Below are positions 54,703 through 64,000 of a DNA stretch of 64,000 nt, piece by piece. This DNA comes from Allorhizobium ampelinum S4 (GTDB lineage Bacteria; Pseudomonadota; Alphaproteobacteria; Rhizobiales; Rhizobiaceae). Position 1 is the stretch's first letter. The number at the start of each line of letters is the position of its first letter. The stretch lies in the NCBI RefSeq assembly GCF_000016285.1, contig NC_011988.1, positions 866,001-930,000 on the forward strand, read 5' to 3'. The notes under the pieces are model-generated. The model had not been told where the DNA came from. It saw only the letters and a program-made list of their open reading frames with translations, and searched no databases. The position numbers and the translations under genes were made by a program.

Positions 54703-55752
54703 GTGACGGAAAATTCGCGTGCGCGGTTCAGGGAGCTTTGCAGCCCCGTTGGCCATTATCCCGCCGGACCGCTCAACGCCATTACCGATGTCACCGGCGT
54801 TTCGGTTGGTCATATGACCTTGATCGACGGAGATCGGACGCGGACTGGTGCCACTGCTATCCTTCCGCATGGCGGCAATCTGTTTCAGGACAAGGTACCT
54901 GCCGGTTTCGCCGTTTTGAATGGTTACGGAAAATTTGCCGGTAGCACCCAGATCGTCGAGCTTGGCGAGATCGAGACCCCGATTGTGCTGACCAACACGC
55001 TTGCGGTCGGGCGCGCCATCGAGGCGATCAATCTTTATACGCTGGCCCAGAAGGGTAACGAGCGCGTCACCTCGCTCAACGCCGTGGTCGGAGAAACCAA
55101 TGACAGCCGCCTGAATGATATCAGCGCTGCCCGTCCCGATGTCACGGAGATTAGCGCGGCGATTGTGGCGGCACAGCCTTGTCCGGTAGAGGAGGGTGCT
55201 GTTGGCGCTGGCGCGGGAACCGTCGCTTTCGGGTTGAAAGGCGGTATCGGCACCAGCTCGCGGCTGGTTGAGATCGGCAATGCCCGATATACACTCGGCG
55301 TTCTCGTGCAGTCCAACTATGGCGGCCATCTCATCGTTGCGGGCAAGCCCTATCGGTCCGATACGGCTCACGACAGGGATGGCTCCATCGTCATTGTGGT
55401 GGCGACCGATGCGCCGCTTTGCGCGCGCAATCTGACCCGGTTGGCAGAACGCTGCTTTGGCGGCCTTGCCCGCACTGGTGCTGCGCTCAGCAATGGTTCG
55501 GGCGATTATGCACTGGCCTTTTCGACGGCACAGTCGGTCCGGCGCACGCCAGCCCGCCGAAAGGCGATGATGAGCGTTGAACAGCTCTCCAATGACGTTG
55601 TTTCGCCGCTTTTCGAGGCTGTGATCGAGGCAACCGAGGAGGCGATCCTCAATTCACTGACCATGGCCGTTTCCATGACCGGCGTTAATGCCGCGACGGG
55701 AAAGCCTACCGTTGTTTCCGCCATTTCTCTCGACACGATCCGTCGTCTCTGA
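54703..55752 (+). CDS. P1 family peptidase (DmpA/beta-aminopeptidase type)
   Basis: A 349-residue N-terminal-nucleophile hydrolase of the DmpA family (L-aminopeptidase D-Ala-esterase/amidase). The precursor cuts itself before the Ser of LSNGSGDYALAF near residue 260, giving two chains. NAITDVTGVSVGH near the N-terminus and GETNDSRLND are family landmarks. The start GTG at 54703 has GGAG six bases upstream; a TTG at 54688 is possible. It is followed by a D-amino-acid transaminase gene after 27 bases. No signal peptide. Confidence 0.9.
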   Translation: MTENSRARFRELCSPVGHYPAGPLNAITDVTGVSVGHMTLIDGDRTRTGATAILPHGGNLFQDKVPAGFAVLNGYGKFAGSTQIVELGEIETPIVLTNTLAVGRAIEAINLYTLAQKGNERVTSLNAVVGETNDSRLNDISAARPDVTEISAAIVAAQPCPVEEGAVGAGAGTVAFGLKGGIGTSSRLVEIGNARYTLGVLVQSNYGGHLIVAGKPYRSDTAHDRDGSIVIVVATDAPLCARNLTRLAERCFGGLARTGAALSNGSGDYALAFSTAQSVRRTPARRKAMMSVEQLSNDVVSPLFEAVIEATEEAILNSLTMAVSMTGVNAATGKPTVVSAISLDTIRRL

Positions 55753-55779
55753 CGCTTTTACCGCATGACAGGAGTTTGC

Positions 55780-56646
55780 ATGTCCAATCCCGCCCTTCGC
55801 ACCGTTTATCTCAATGGCGCCTTCCTGGCCGAAAACGAAGCGCATATCTCGATTTTTGACCGTGGCTTTCTGTTTGGTGACGGCATCTATGAAGTGACCG
55901 CCGTGCTGGACGGCAAGCTGGTTGACAGCGCCCTGCACATGACCCGGCTGGAGCGCAGCGTCGGCGAAATCGGCGGGCATCTGCCGGTATCGACGGATGA
56001 AATCGTTGAGATTGAGCGGCGGCTTATTGCCGAGAACGGCTTGAAGGAAGGGATGATCTATCTGCAATATACAAGAGGTGCAGAAGATCGCAATTTCCTC
56101 TATTCCGAGGATCTCGCTCCGACCTTGCTGCTGTTTACCCAGTCAAAATCGCTCGACGTTGCCAGCGTTATGGAAAAAGGCCTGAGGGTCAAAACCGTGA
56201 CGGACCAGCGCTGGGCGCGACGCGATATCAAAAGCGTCTGCCTTCTGCCGCAGGTTCTGGCCAAGCGCGCCGCCAAGGCCGAAGCATGTGACGAAGCCTG
56301 GATGGTGGAAGACGGTTTCGTGACCGAAGGCGCGTCCTCGACGGCCTATATCGTCACCGCCGATGACAAGATCATCACCCGCGCCAATAGCAACGCAACA
56401 TTGCCCGGCTGCACCCGGCTGGCGCTGCTGCAATTGGCAAAGGAACATGGGCTTGTTATCGAAGAGCGTCCCTTCAGCGTTGAGGAAGCGCTGGGGGCCC
56501 GCGAAGCGGCATTGACCAGCGCCTCGAATTTCATCGTGCCGATCACCAGCATCGATGGCAAACAGGTTGGCGATGGCAAGCCCGGCCCAGTGGTAACGCG
56601 GCTGCGGGCGCTCTACATGGAAAACGCCCGCAAGACGGCGATTTAA
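55780..56646 (+). CDS. dat: D-amino-acid transaminase
   Basis: A 288-residue class IV PLP aminotransferase: the cofactor Lys in RRDIKSVCLLPQVLAK near residue 150 and EGASSTAYIV near 185, which matches D-alanine aminotransferases (branched-chain enzymes differ here). It interconverts D-amino acids and 2-oxo acids. Start 55780 (MSNPALR) follows ACAGGAG. It is in line with the P1 peptidase gene upstream. Confidence 0.9.
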   Translation: MSNPALRTVYLNGAFLAENEAHISIFDRGFLFGDGIYEVTAVLDGKLVDSALHMTRLERSVGEIGGHLPVSTDEIVEIERRLIAENGLKEGMIYLQYTRGAEDRNFLYSEDLAPTLLLFTQSKSLDVASVMEKGLRVKTVTDQRWARRDIKSVCLLPQVLAKRAAKAEACDEAWMVEDGFVTEGASSTAYIVTADDKIITRANSNATLPGCTRLALLQLAKEHGLVIEERPFSVEEALGAREAALTSASNFIVPITSIDGKQVGDGKPGPVVTRLRALYMENARKTAI

Positions 56647-56660
56647 TCGAACCTAGAGTT

Positions 56661-56695
56661 TGTCAGGGAAAGATGGAGCTTGGGTTTCCCTGACA
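56661..56695 (+). terminator. terminator-like hairpin after dat
   Basis: TGTCAGGGAAA (56661-56671) pairs with TTTCCCTGACA (56685-56695), starting 15 bases after the dat stop. TTTGTCAGGG/CCCTGACAAA outer arms also recur at 56953-56962 before the convergent gene end. No strong T-run. Confidence 0.55.
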
Positions 56696-56719
56696 CGACG
56701 TTATCGTTTCTATTTGGGG

Positions 56720-56909
56720 CTTACCCCCCTCTGCCTTGCCAGGCATCTCCCCCTCAAGGGGGAGATCGACTCGGAGTGAGCGCTTCGCTTCACATTTACA
56801 GTTCACAGTGTCGGAAATCACCATGGTATCCGATAAAATGAATGGCAAAGCCTATCTGATCTCCCCCCAATGAGGGGGAGATGTCCGGCAGGACAGAGGG
56901 GGGGGTAAC
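56720..56909. repeat. pair of inverted about 50-base rhizobial repeats
   Basis: Arm A at about 56720-56768 and arm B, its near reverse complement, at about 56860-56909. Each holds CCCCCCTCTG and a CTCCCCCTC-rich dyad and AGATGCCTGGCA/TGTCCGGCAGG-type core. About 90 bases lie between the arms. Such CT-rich inverted elements are frequent between genes in Agrobacterium and relatives (recalled, not searched). They sit between dat and the convergent D-aminopeptidase gene; the rest of the 318-base gap has nothing else. Confidence 0.65.
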
Positions 56910-56964
56910 GACAAATCAGAGCGTTTGTGTTGTGTAGTATGGTTCACTCCGACCCTGACAAACG

Positions 56965-58473
56965 CTATCCCGCCCGCTGATACTCAATCATTCGGGCGCG
57001 AGCCAGAACCAGTTCAAGGCGGTTTTCACTGAGCATGTTCAGGCAGATCCGCTTGGTCCAGGGACCATCGTGAAGCGTGAAGAGGTAGCGACCGCCACCC
57101 AGCGCTTGCAACGGCATGGACTGGCGGGTTGGGCCGATGCCCATCACCAGCATGGAACCGTGGATTTCAAATCGGGCGCCTTCCGGCGAAAGCCAGGTGC
57201 CGGAAAGCGATGGCGAGATACCATCGTCCTTGGCTGGTCGGTAATGGCGCGGCCCATGGCCGACGTCGCCGATAATATCGTCTCCCTGCATTTTCAGCCG
57301 CAGCGGCGAGGTGGAAGAGCGCGAGGAAACCCAGCCGTCGCCGTCATCATAGGCCGCATCCTCGGCATCGAGTGCAATAATGCTGCTTGCCTTCACTTCA
57401 ATCCAGTTCGGGCCGCTGTCTTCCACGTAAAGCCCGTCTTGGATTGCCCTCGACAAGCGTGGGAGGGGCAGGCCGAACAGCGCGATCATTGCAGACTGGG
57501 CAATTTTGGCGCCGTTAGTGTCCTCCCGGTTGGAAACGACGACGAAACCAACGCCTGTTTCAGGATCAAGCAGAAAATAGGTCTTGTAGCCCGGATGCGA
57601 GCCGCCATGACCAACAAAGTCCTTGTCGCCTAACCGTGTGCGGGCCAGTCCCAGCCCGTAACCGCTTGGCCTGCCATCGGCGAGCGGGCGCAGAGCGGCC
57701 ATGGCTTCGAGCCGCCCGGCCAGCGCGCCTTCTCCCTTCAGCAGGGCTTGCAGCCATAGGGCAAGCGAGCGGGCGCTGCCCGTCATGCTGCCGGAGGCGG
57801 AAATATGCAGGCCAGCTGCGGAAAGCTGCCATTTCTGGCCGTCATGCCAATAACCTGGAGCAAGCCCGGCAACGACATCATTCCAACCCTCTGGCGCATC
57901 GAAAACCGCACCGGTTTCAGCGCCGGCACGCTGGATACAATCGCGGAAATAAATGCCCTTGCGCTCAAGCGCTGCTTCCACCAGCCTGTAGCCGGTATTG
58001 GAATAGGAAACTTCGGAACCTGGGGCAAAGTTAAGCCGGGTCTGTCGGCTGAGAAAGTCCAGCAGCGGCCCGCTTCGGGTTTCCGTATAGACCGACAGTC
58101 CAAGCAGGCTCAGCGCCTCTCGGGTATCCGGCAAGCCGCCACTCATATCCAGGGCGCGGCCGACGGTGACACTGGCGAGTGGTTCTTGCAGTTCCGGCAA
58201 ATGCACGCCCAACCGATCATCAAGGCCGATGAGGTCTGGATGAGACAGAACCAGCGTACAAAATGCATGTTTGGTGACGGAGGCATAGCGAATGACACTA
58301 TCCGGGGTAAAAGACGCCCCCGTGCTCAGGTTTTCAATGCCACCGCTTAACCCAAACCGGATGCCATCTAGGTCAAAACCGATCACCGCCCCACCGGGTC
58401 CGTCCTGCGTCCAAGGTTCAAGAGCGGCGTTGACGGTCCGTTCGGCGTCTTTCCAGTTTAACATCTGTTCCAT
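56965..58473 (-). CDS. D-aminopeptidase (penicillin-binding-protein fold)
   Basis: A 502-residue serine hydrolase with the beta-lactamase/PBP motifs SVTK (65-68), YSN (157-159) and HGG (about 290), and two C-terminal beta domains. Positions and length match the Ochrobactrum anthropi D-aminopeptidase, which releases N-terminal D-amino acids from peptides. No signal peptide. It lies convergent to dat, and next to an M19 dipeptidase. Start 58473 is the first ATG; an ATG three codons later is possible. Confidence 0.87.
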   Translation of the reverse strand: MEQMLNWKDAERTVNAALEPWTQDGPGGAVIGFDLDGIRFGLSGGIENLSTGASFTPDSVIRYASVTKHAFCTLVLSHPDLIGLDDRLGVHLPELQEPLASVTVGRALDMSGGLPDTREALSLLGLSVYTETRSGPLLDFLSRQTRLNFAPGSEVSYSNTGYRLVEAALERKGIYFRDCIQRAGAETGAVFDAPEGWNDVVAGLAPGYWHDGQKWQLSAAGLHISASGSMTGSARSLALWLQALLKGEGALAGRLEAMAALRPLADGRPSGYGLGLARTRLGDKDFVGHGGSHPGYKTYFLLDPETGVGFVVVSNREDTNGAKIAQSAMIALFGLPLPRLSRAIQDGLYVEDSGPNWIEVKASSIIALDAEDAAYDDGDGWVSSRSSTSPLRLKMQGDDIIGDVGHGPRHYRPAKDDGISPSLSGTWLSPEGARFEIHGSMLVMGIGPTRQSMPLQALGGGRYLFTLHDGPWTKRICLNMLSENRLELVLARARMIEYQRAG

Positions 58474-58720
58474 TCAATCTTTTACCGCCGAAATATCCGC
58501 GACAATGATAGCGTTGTCATTTACCGCATCCATTTAGGTTGTATGACAATGCGCTTTGTCGCGCGAGACCGATGACAATACCGTCTTGCATCTGCTTCAA
58601 TGGGTGGCATTTGGGGGTTAAATATGTCAAGCCTTTGATGCATTTGGATATTCACGAATCTTCGATGCGAGGATGTTTCGGCATGGCCGATGCATTTGGA
58701 TGATGTGCAAGGATAGAGCG

Positions 58721-59755
58721 ATGACACAGACCGTTCCCGTTTTCGATGGCCATAATGATGTGCTGCTGCGGCTGCGCCGTTCTGGCCGTCCCCATCCCTA
58801 CCAGGATTTTTTGCAGGGCGGCGAGGCCGGGCATATTGATTTGCCCAAGGCGCGCCAAGGGGGACTGGCCGGTGGACTTTGTGCCGTATTCATTCCCTCG
58901 CCAAGCTTCAAACCTGATGACAACGGGGATTTCCAGGCCCCGGCCCAGCCGGAAGCGCTGAATGAGACGTTGGCCATGGCCCGGCTGCTGTTCGAAATCG
59001 AGGCGAATTCGGCTGGTCGCGTCAAGGTCTGCCGCAGTGCCGCCGATATACGGCATTCTCTCGCCAATGAAATCTTTGCGGCGGTTTTTCACATCGAAGG
59101 CGTTGAGGCCATCGCTGCCGATCTCGATGCCCTTTATGTGCTGCATCAGGCGGGGCTCCGCTCGCTCGGTCCTGTCTGGAGCCGGCCGAATATCTTTGCC
59201 CATGGCGTTCCCTTCCGCTTTCCATCCTCCTCGGATATCGGCCCCGGTCTGACGGATGCTGGCAAGGACCTGATCCGCGCCTGCAATGAGTTGAAGATCA
59301 TGGTCGATCTCTCTCATATGAATGAACAGGGCTTCTGGGATATCGCCGGTCTTTCCAATGCACCACTTGTCGCTTCCCATTCCAACGCCCACGCGCTTTG
59401 CCCTCATAGCCGCAACCTCACCGACAGGCAGTTGGATGCGATCCGTGACAGTGGTGGTTTGGTGGGTATCAATTTCGGGGTGATTTTCCTGCGCGAAGAC
59501 GGTCAGCGCAATCTCGATACACCGCTGGATGTGCTCATCGACCATATCGATTATATCGTGACGCGCATCGGCATCGACCATGTCGCACTCGGCTCAGACT
59601 TCGATGGCACAACCGTTCCCGCCGCCCTCAAGGACGCAACTGGTCTTCCCTTGATCGTCCAGGGGCTGGAAGCGCGGGGCTATGATGCGACCTCGATTGC
59701 CAAGATCTGCCATGGCAATTGGATTTCGGTGCTGGAGCGAACCTGGGGTGCTTAG
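58721..59755 (+). CDS. M19 family (membrane/renal-type) dipeptidase
   Basis: A 344-residue dinuclear zinc peptidase: His11 and Asp13 in FDGHNDV, Glu in FHIEGVEA near residue 120, His in VDLSHMN near 195 and SHSNAHAL near 220, and Asp in LGSDFDG near 290. The family cleaves dipeptides and accepts D residues at the C-terminus. Soluble, no signal seen. Start 58721 (MTQTVPVF) follows AAGGATAG. The D-aminopeptidase and D-transaminase nearby suggest shared use of D-peptides. Confidence 0.9.
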   Translation: MTQTVPVFDGHNDVLLRLRRSGRPHPYQDFLQGGEAGHIDLPKARQGGLAGGLCAVFIPSPSFKPDDNGDFQAPAQPEALNETLAMARLLFEIEANSAGRVKVCRSAADIRHSLANEIFAAVFHIEGVEAIAADLDALYVLHQAGLRSLGPVWSRPNIFAHGVPFRFPSSSDIGPGLTDAGKDLIRACNELKIMVDLSHMNEQGFWDIAGLSNAPLVASHSNAHALCPHSRNLTDRQLDAIRDSGGLVGINFGVIFLREDGQRNLDTPLDVLIDHIDYIVTRIGIDHVALGSDFDGTTVPAALKDATGLPLIVQGLEARGYDATSIAKICHGNWISVLERTWGA

Positions 59756-59828
59756 CCCTCTCTTCGGCGAAATGAGATTTCGCCGGGCATTGACCTTAGT
59801 GCCAGTTCGGCAGTAATCTTCTCTCATT

Positions 59829-59932
59829 CACCAGGGGTGTCCCGCAAGGGGCTGAGATTCCGCTAGGCTTAACAGCAGCGCGGTGACCCGTTGAACCTGA
59901 TCCAGTTCATACTGGCGTAGGGACGGTGCAAG
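59829..59932 (+). ncRNA. TPP riboswitch (THI element)
   Basis: Conserved segments are present in order: CAGGGGTG at about 59832, GGGGCTGAGATT at about 59848, GACCCGTTGAACCTGATC at about 59885, and GCGTAGGGACGG ending at about 59926. It binds thiamine pyrophosphate and controls the thiC operon starting at 60047. No T-run terminator follows, so translation control is likely. An imperfect direct repeat (CCCGTATTGGGTTG and CCCGTTATGGGTTG, about 59949-59981) lies between it and thiC. Confidence 0.93.
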
Positions 59933-60028
59933 CGCTGCAAAACCATGGCCCGTATTGGGTTGGCCCGTTATGGGTTGGTCAGGCGTCTTTCCATCATTCC
60001 GGCTATCATGACTGGGTCTCCAACCTGA

Positions 60029-61879
<1,851 letters not shown>

Positions 61880-61880
61880 C

Positions 61881-62873
61881 ATGTCCATTCTGATCAAGGG
61901 GGCCGGCGTTGCCGGCCTCACATTGGCGTTTGAACTTGTTCAACGCGGTATTAATGTCGCGGTGCGCGATATCAAAACCTCGGTAGGGCAGGGGGCTTCT
62001 CACTATGCAGGCGGCATGCTTGCACCTTATTGTGAGCGGGAAGCCGCCGAAGAGCAGGTTCTGACGCTAGGCCTTGCAGCTGGGGATTGGTGGGAACAGG
62101 CTTTGCCTGGCTCCGTCACGCGCAAGGGGACGCTGGTCCTCACCCCAAACCGCGATATCCAGGACCTGAACCGCTTTGCCAGCCGCACGCGTGGCTACCA
62201 ATGGCTGGACGCCGATGGCATCGCCGCATTGGAACCGGATTTGGCCGGGCGTTTTCGCAAGGGCCTGTTTTTCGCGGATGAAGCCCACCTCGATCCGCGC
62301 CAGGCATTGGACGGTCTTTATCAGGCGTTGGTGCAGCAGGGTGTCTCTTTCTATCTCGGGCCGGATGCCGAGCTTGATACCAGCCGCTTTGACAGCATCG
62401 TCGATTGTAGCGGTGCTGCCGCGATCGATACGATTGAGAACCTGCGCGGGGTGCGCGGCGAAATGATCTATCTGCAAACAGCAGATATAAGCCTGAGCGG
62501 CCCCATCCGGCTGCTGCATTCGCGCCATCCGATCTACATCGTGCCACGCGACAACAATTGCTTTATGGTCGGCGCCACCATGATAGAGGCGCGGGATGAC
62601 GGTCCGATCAGCGCGCGGTCTCTCATGGAATTCCTCAATGCTGCCTACACGTTGAACCCGGCTTTCGGCGAGGCCCGGCTGATCGAGACTGGCGTCGGCA
62701 TTCGCCCGGCTTTTGCCGATAATCTGCCGCGCATTGTCGAGACACCAGATGGCTTCGCAATTGCCGGAATGCACCGTCATGGCTTCCTACTGTCTCCCGC
62801 CATGGCCCGGCAGGCGGCGGACCAGATCGAACACGCGACATCAAATCAACCCACTCGGAGGGCGACCCGATGA
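61881..62873 (+). CDS. thiO: glycine oxidase
   Basis: A 330-residue FAD enzyme: ILIKGAGVAGLTLAFELVQRG at the N-terminus (core GAGVAG), HYAGGMLAPYCE near 47, and FAIAGMHRHGFLLSP near the C-terminus. It oxidises glycine to the imine needed for the thiazole ring. Start 61881 is just after thiC; the longer open frame upstream overlaps thiC. It overlaps thiS by four bases. Confidence 0.92.
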   Translation: MSILIKGAGVAGLTLAFELVQRGINVAVRDIKTSVGQGASHYAGGMLAPYCEREAAEEQVLTLGLAAGDWWEQALPGSVTRKGTLVLTPNRDIQDLNRFASRTRGYQWLDADGIAALEPDLAGRFRKGLFFADEAHLDPRQALDGLYQALVQQGVSFYLGPDAELDTSRFDSIVDCSGAAAIDTIENLRGVRGEMIYLQTADISLSGPIRLLHSRHPIYIVPRDNNCFMVGATMIEARDDGPISARSLMEFLNAAYTLNPAFGEARLIETGVGIRPAFADNLPRIVETPDGFAIAGMHRHGFLLSPAMARQAADQIEHATSNQPTRRATR

Positions 62874-63067
62874 AACTGATCGTCAATGGTGAGCCTTTGG
62901 ACTGCTCAGCCCCCACTCTTTCGGCTCTTCTCAAGCAATTGGACTATGAGGGCGAATGGCTGGCGACAGCGATCAATGGCGATCTCGTCCACGCCGAAGA
63001 CCGGCAGGGCTGCGCTTTGAACGAGGGTGACAGAATTGAAATTCTCTCACCAATGCAGGGAGGCTGA
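62870..63067 (+). CDS. thiS: thiamine biosynthesis sulfur carrier
   Basis: A 65-residue ubiquitin-like ThiS ending in MQGG; the terminal Gly-Gly is thiocarboxylated and donates sulfur to the thiazole. Start overlaps the thiO stop (ATGA), and the stop is one base before thiG. The separate ThiO and ThiG genes on each side confirm the assignment. Confidence 0.95.
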   Translation: MKLIVNGEPLDCSAPTLSALLKQLDYEGEWLATAINGDLVHAEDRQGCALNEGDRIEILSPMQGG

Positions 63068-63068
63068 C

Positions 63069-63842
63069 ATGCTGACACTCTACGGAACCGAACTTTCATC
63101 TCGCCTGTTGCTCGGTACGGCCCGCTATCCGTCGCCCGCCATTCTCGCCGAGGCCGTGCGCCGCTCTAAAACCGAGATCGTGACCGTCTCCCTGCGTCGG
63201 GAAACCGCTGGTGGCAAAGCGGGCGGTGCCTTCTTCGAGTTGATCCGGGACTTGGGCGTGCGGGTTCTGCCGAATACCGCCGGATGCCACAGCGTCAAGG
63301 AAGCGGCGCTGACGGCTAAAATGGCGCGGGAGGTATTTCGCACCAACTGGATCAAGCTGGAACTGATCGGCCACCAGGACACTCTGCAACCGGATGTGTT
63401 TCAACTGGTCGAGGCCGCCCGCATACTGACGGAAGATGGTTTCGAAGTCTTTCCTTATACCACTGAGGATCTGGTGGTCGGTGAGCATCTCTTGGGCGCT
63501 GGCTGCAAAGTGTTGATGCCGTGGTGCGCACCAATCGGCAGTGCCATGGGGCCGCAAAATATCCCCGGTCTTCGTGCGATGCGGGCTGAATTTCCAGATC
63601 TTCCATTGATTGTCGATGCCGGCATCGGCCGGCCATCCCATGCCGCCACGGTGATGGAGCTGGGCTTCGATGCTGTACTGCTGAATACAGCGGTGGCCTC
63701 CGCTGCGGACCCAGCCGCCATGGCCGAAGCCTTTGCAAACGCCATTGACGCAGGTCACGGTGGCTATCTGGCGGGATTGCTGGAGCCGAGAGACATGGCC
63801 GTTCCATCGACGCCGGTTATTGGCAAGGGAGTTTTTGCATGA
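63069..63842 (+). CDS. thiG: thiazole synthase
   Basis: A 257-residue TIM-barrel Thi[15 protein letters not shown] at the N-terminus, the Schiff-base Lys in [10 protein letters not shown] near residue 97, and [14 protein letters not shown] near 181. It condenses DXP, the ThiO product and ThiS thiocarboxylate. Start at 63069 (MLTLYGT) lies one base after the thiS stop; an upstream frame overlaps thiS. It overlaps thiE by four bases. Confidence 0.95.
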   Translation: MLTLYGTELSSRLLLGTARYPSPAILAEAVRRSKTEIVTVSLRRETAGGKAGGAFFELIRDLGVRVLPNTAGCHSVKEAALTAKMAREVFRTNWIKLELIGHQDTLQPDVFQLVEAARILTEDGFEVFPYTTEDLVVGEHLLGAGCKVLMPWCAPIGSAMGPQNIPGLRAMRAEFPDLPLIVDAGIGRPSHAATVMELGFDAVLLNTAVASAADPAAMAEAFANAIDAGHGGYLAGLLEPRDMAVPSTPVIGKGVFA

Positions 63843-64000
63843 AGCTCGATCCATTTTACCTGATTGTCGATAGCGCCGACTGGATCGAGCGCTTGATTCC
63901 TCTTGGCGTAAAACTCGTGCAGTTACGTATGAAGGATATCGTCGAAAGCGATCTGCGCGCCCACATTCGAACTGCGAAAGCCATCTGCCAAGTCCATGAC
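63839..64000 (+). CDS. thiE: thiamine phosphate synthase, 5' part only
   Basis: The first 54 codons ([15 protein letters not shown], then [11 protein letters not shown]) match ThiE, which joins the thiazole and pyrimidine phosphates. QLRMKD is the family's phosphate-site region (canonical QLRxK). The start overlaps the thiG stop by four bases (ATGA). The gene runs off the right edge. Confidence 0.93.
   Translation, partial: MKLDPFYLIVDSADWIERLIPLGVKLVQLRMKDIVESDLRAHIRTAKAICQVHD

Overview
The window is a GC-rich alphaproteobacterial segment. The gene content (ACC deaminase with an Lrp partner, NasS/NasT nitrate control, a thiCOSGE run behind a TPP riboswitch, rhizobial palindromic intergenic repeats, a CCUCCUCCC 'cuckoo' type RNA) and protein style point to a Rhizobiaceae member, most like Agrobacterium/Allorhizobium. 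I saw no rRNA, tRNA, phage, transposase or CRISPR array. It reads as a replicon region rich in catabolic, transport and regulatory genes.

Layout. 1-6058: an operon on the minus strand resembling the Bacillus ycsFGI-kipIA operon (NRAMP-like transporter, PxpA, YcsI/DUF1445, fused PxpB-PxpC, biotin carboxylase running off the left edge), next to a GntR regulator. 6059-7699: divergent acdR/acdS. 7748-12154: an unknown small protein, a GNAT protein, a GhrA-like reductase and a GabD-like dehydrogenase. 12185-18653: a second, divergent PxpA/biotin carboxyl carrier/biotin carboxylase/PxpB/PxpC operon flanked by a LysR gene and a GntR regulator with two DNA-binding domains. 19184-31166: a long plus-strand run of genes with polyamine-type ABC transporter parts (two different ATPases, two permeases, one exported binding protein), two SDR dehydrogenases, a PuuE-like deacetylase, a small Cys protein, a CobW GTPase, a second binding protein with no signal peptide, and an amidase. 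31173-33210: an Lrp gene divergent from a DAO-type oxidase. 33428-34909: a SulP transporter, followed by an RNA with four CCUCCUCCC hairpins (about 34998-35163).

35178-47395: a complete nitrate assimilation locus on the minus strand (nasT, nasS, then nrtA-nrtB-nrtD-nirB-nirD-nasA-cysG). The gap before nrtA holds a near-perfect sigma-54 promoter and a leader with a hexaloop hairpin and mutually exclusive antiterminator and terminator hairpins. 47864-50485: a secreted pentapeptide-repeat protein, a PhyH-like oxygenase and a DUF922-like protein. 50493-53896: LysR, glutaryl-CoA dehydrogenase-like and CoA-transferase genes. 54003-59755: a SnoaL-like protein and four enzymes of D-amino-acid and peptide salvage (P1 peptidase, D-amino-acid transaminase, D-aminopeptidase, M19 dipeptidase). 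59829-64000: TPP riboswitch and thiC-thiO-thiS-thiG-thiE (right edge cuts thiE).

The most unusual points are the cuckoo-type RNA, the nitrate leader, the divergent split-carboxylase/PxpABC operon, and the 19-31 kb uptake/amide-hydrolysis locus with its cytosolic binding protein and an ATPase lacking the switch histidine.
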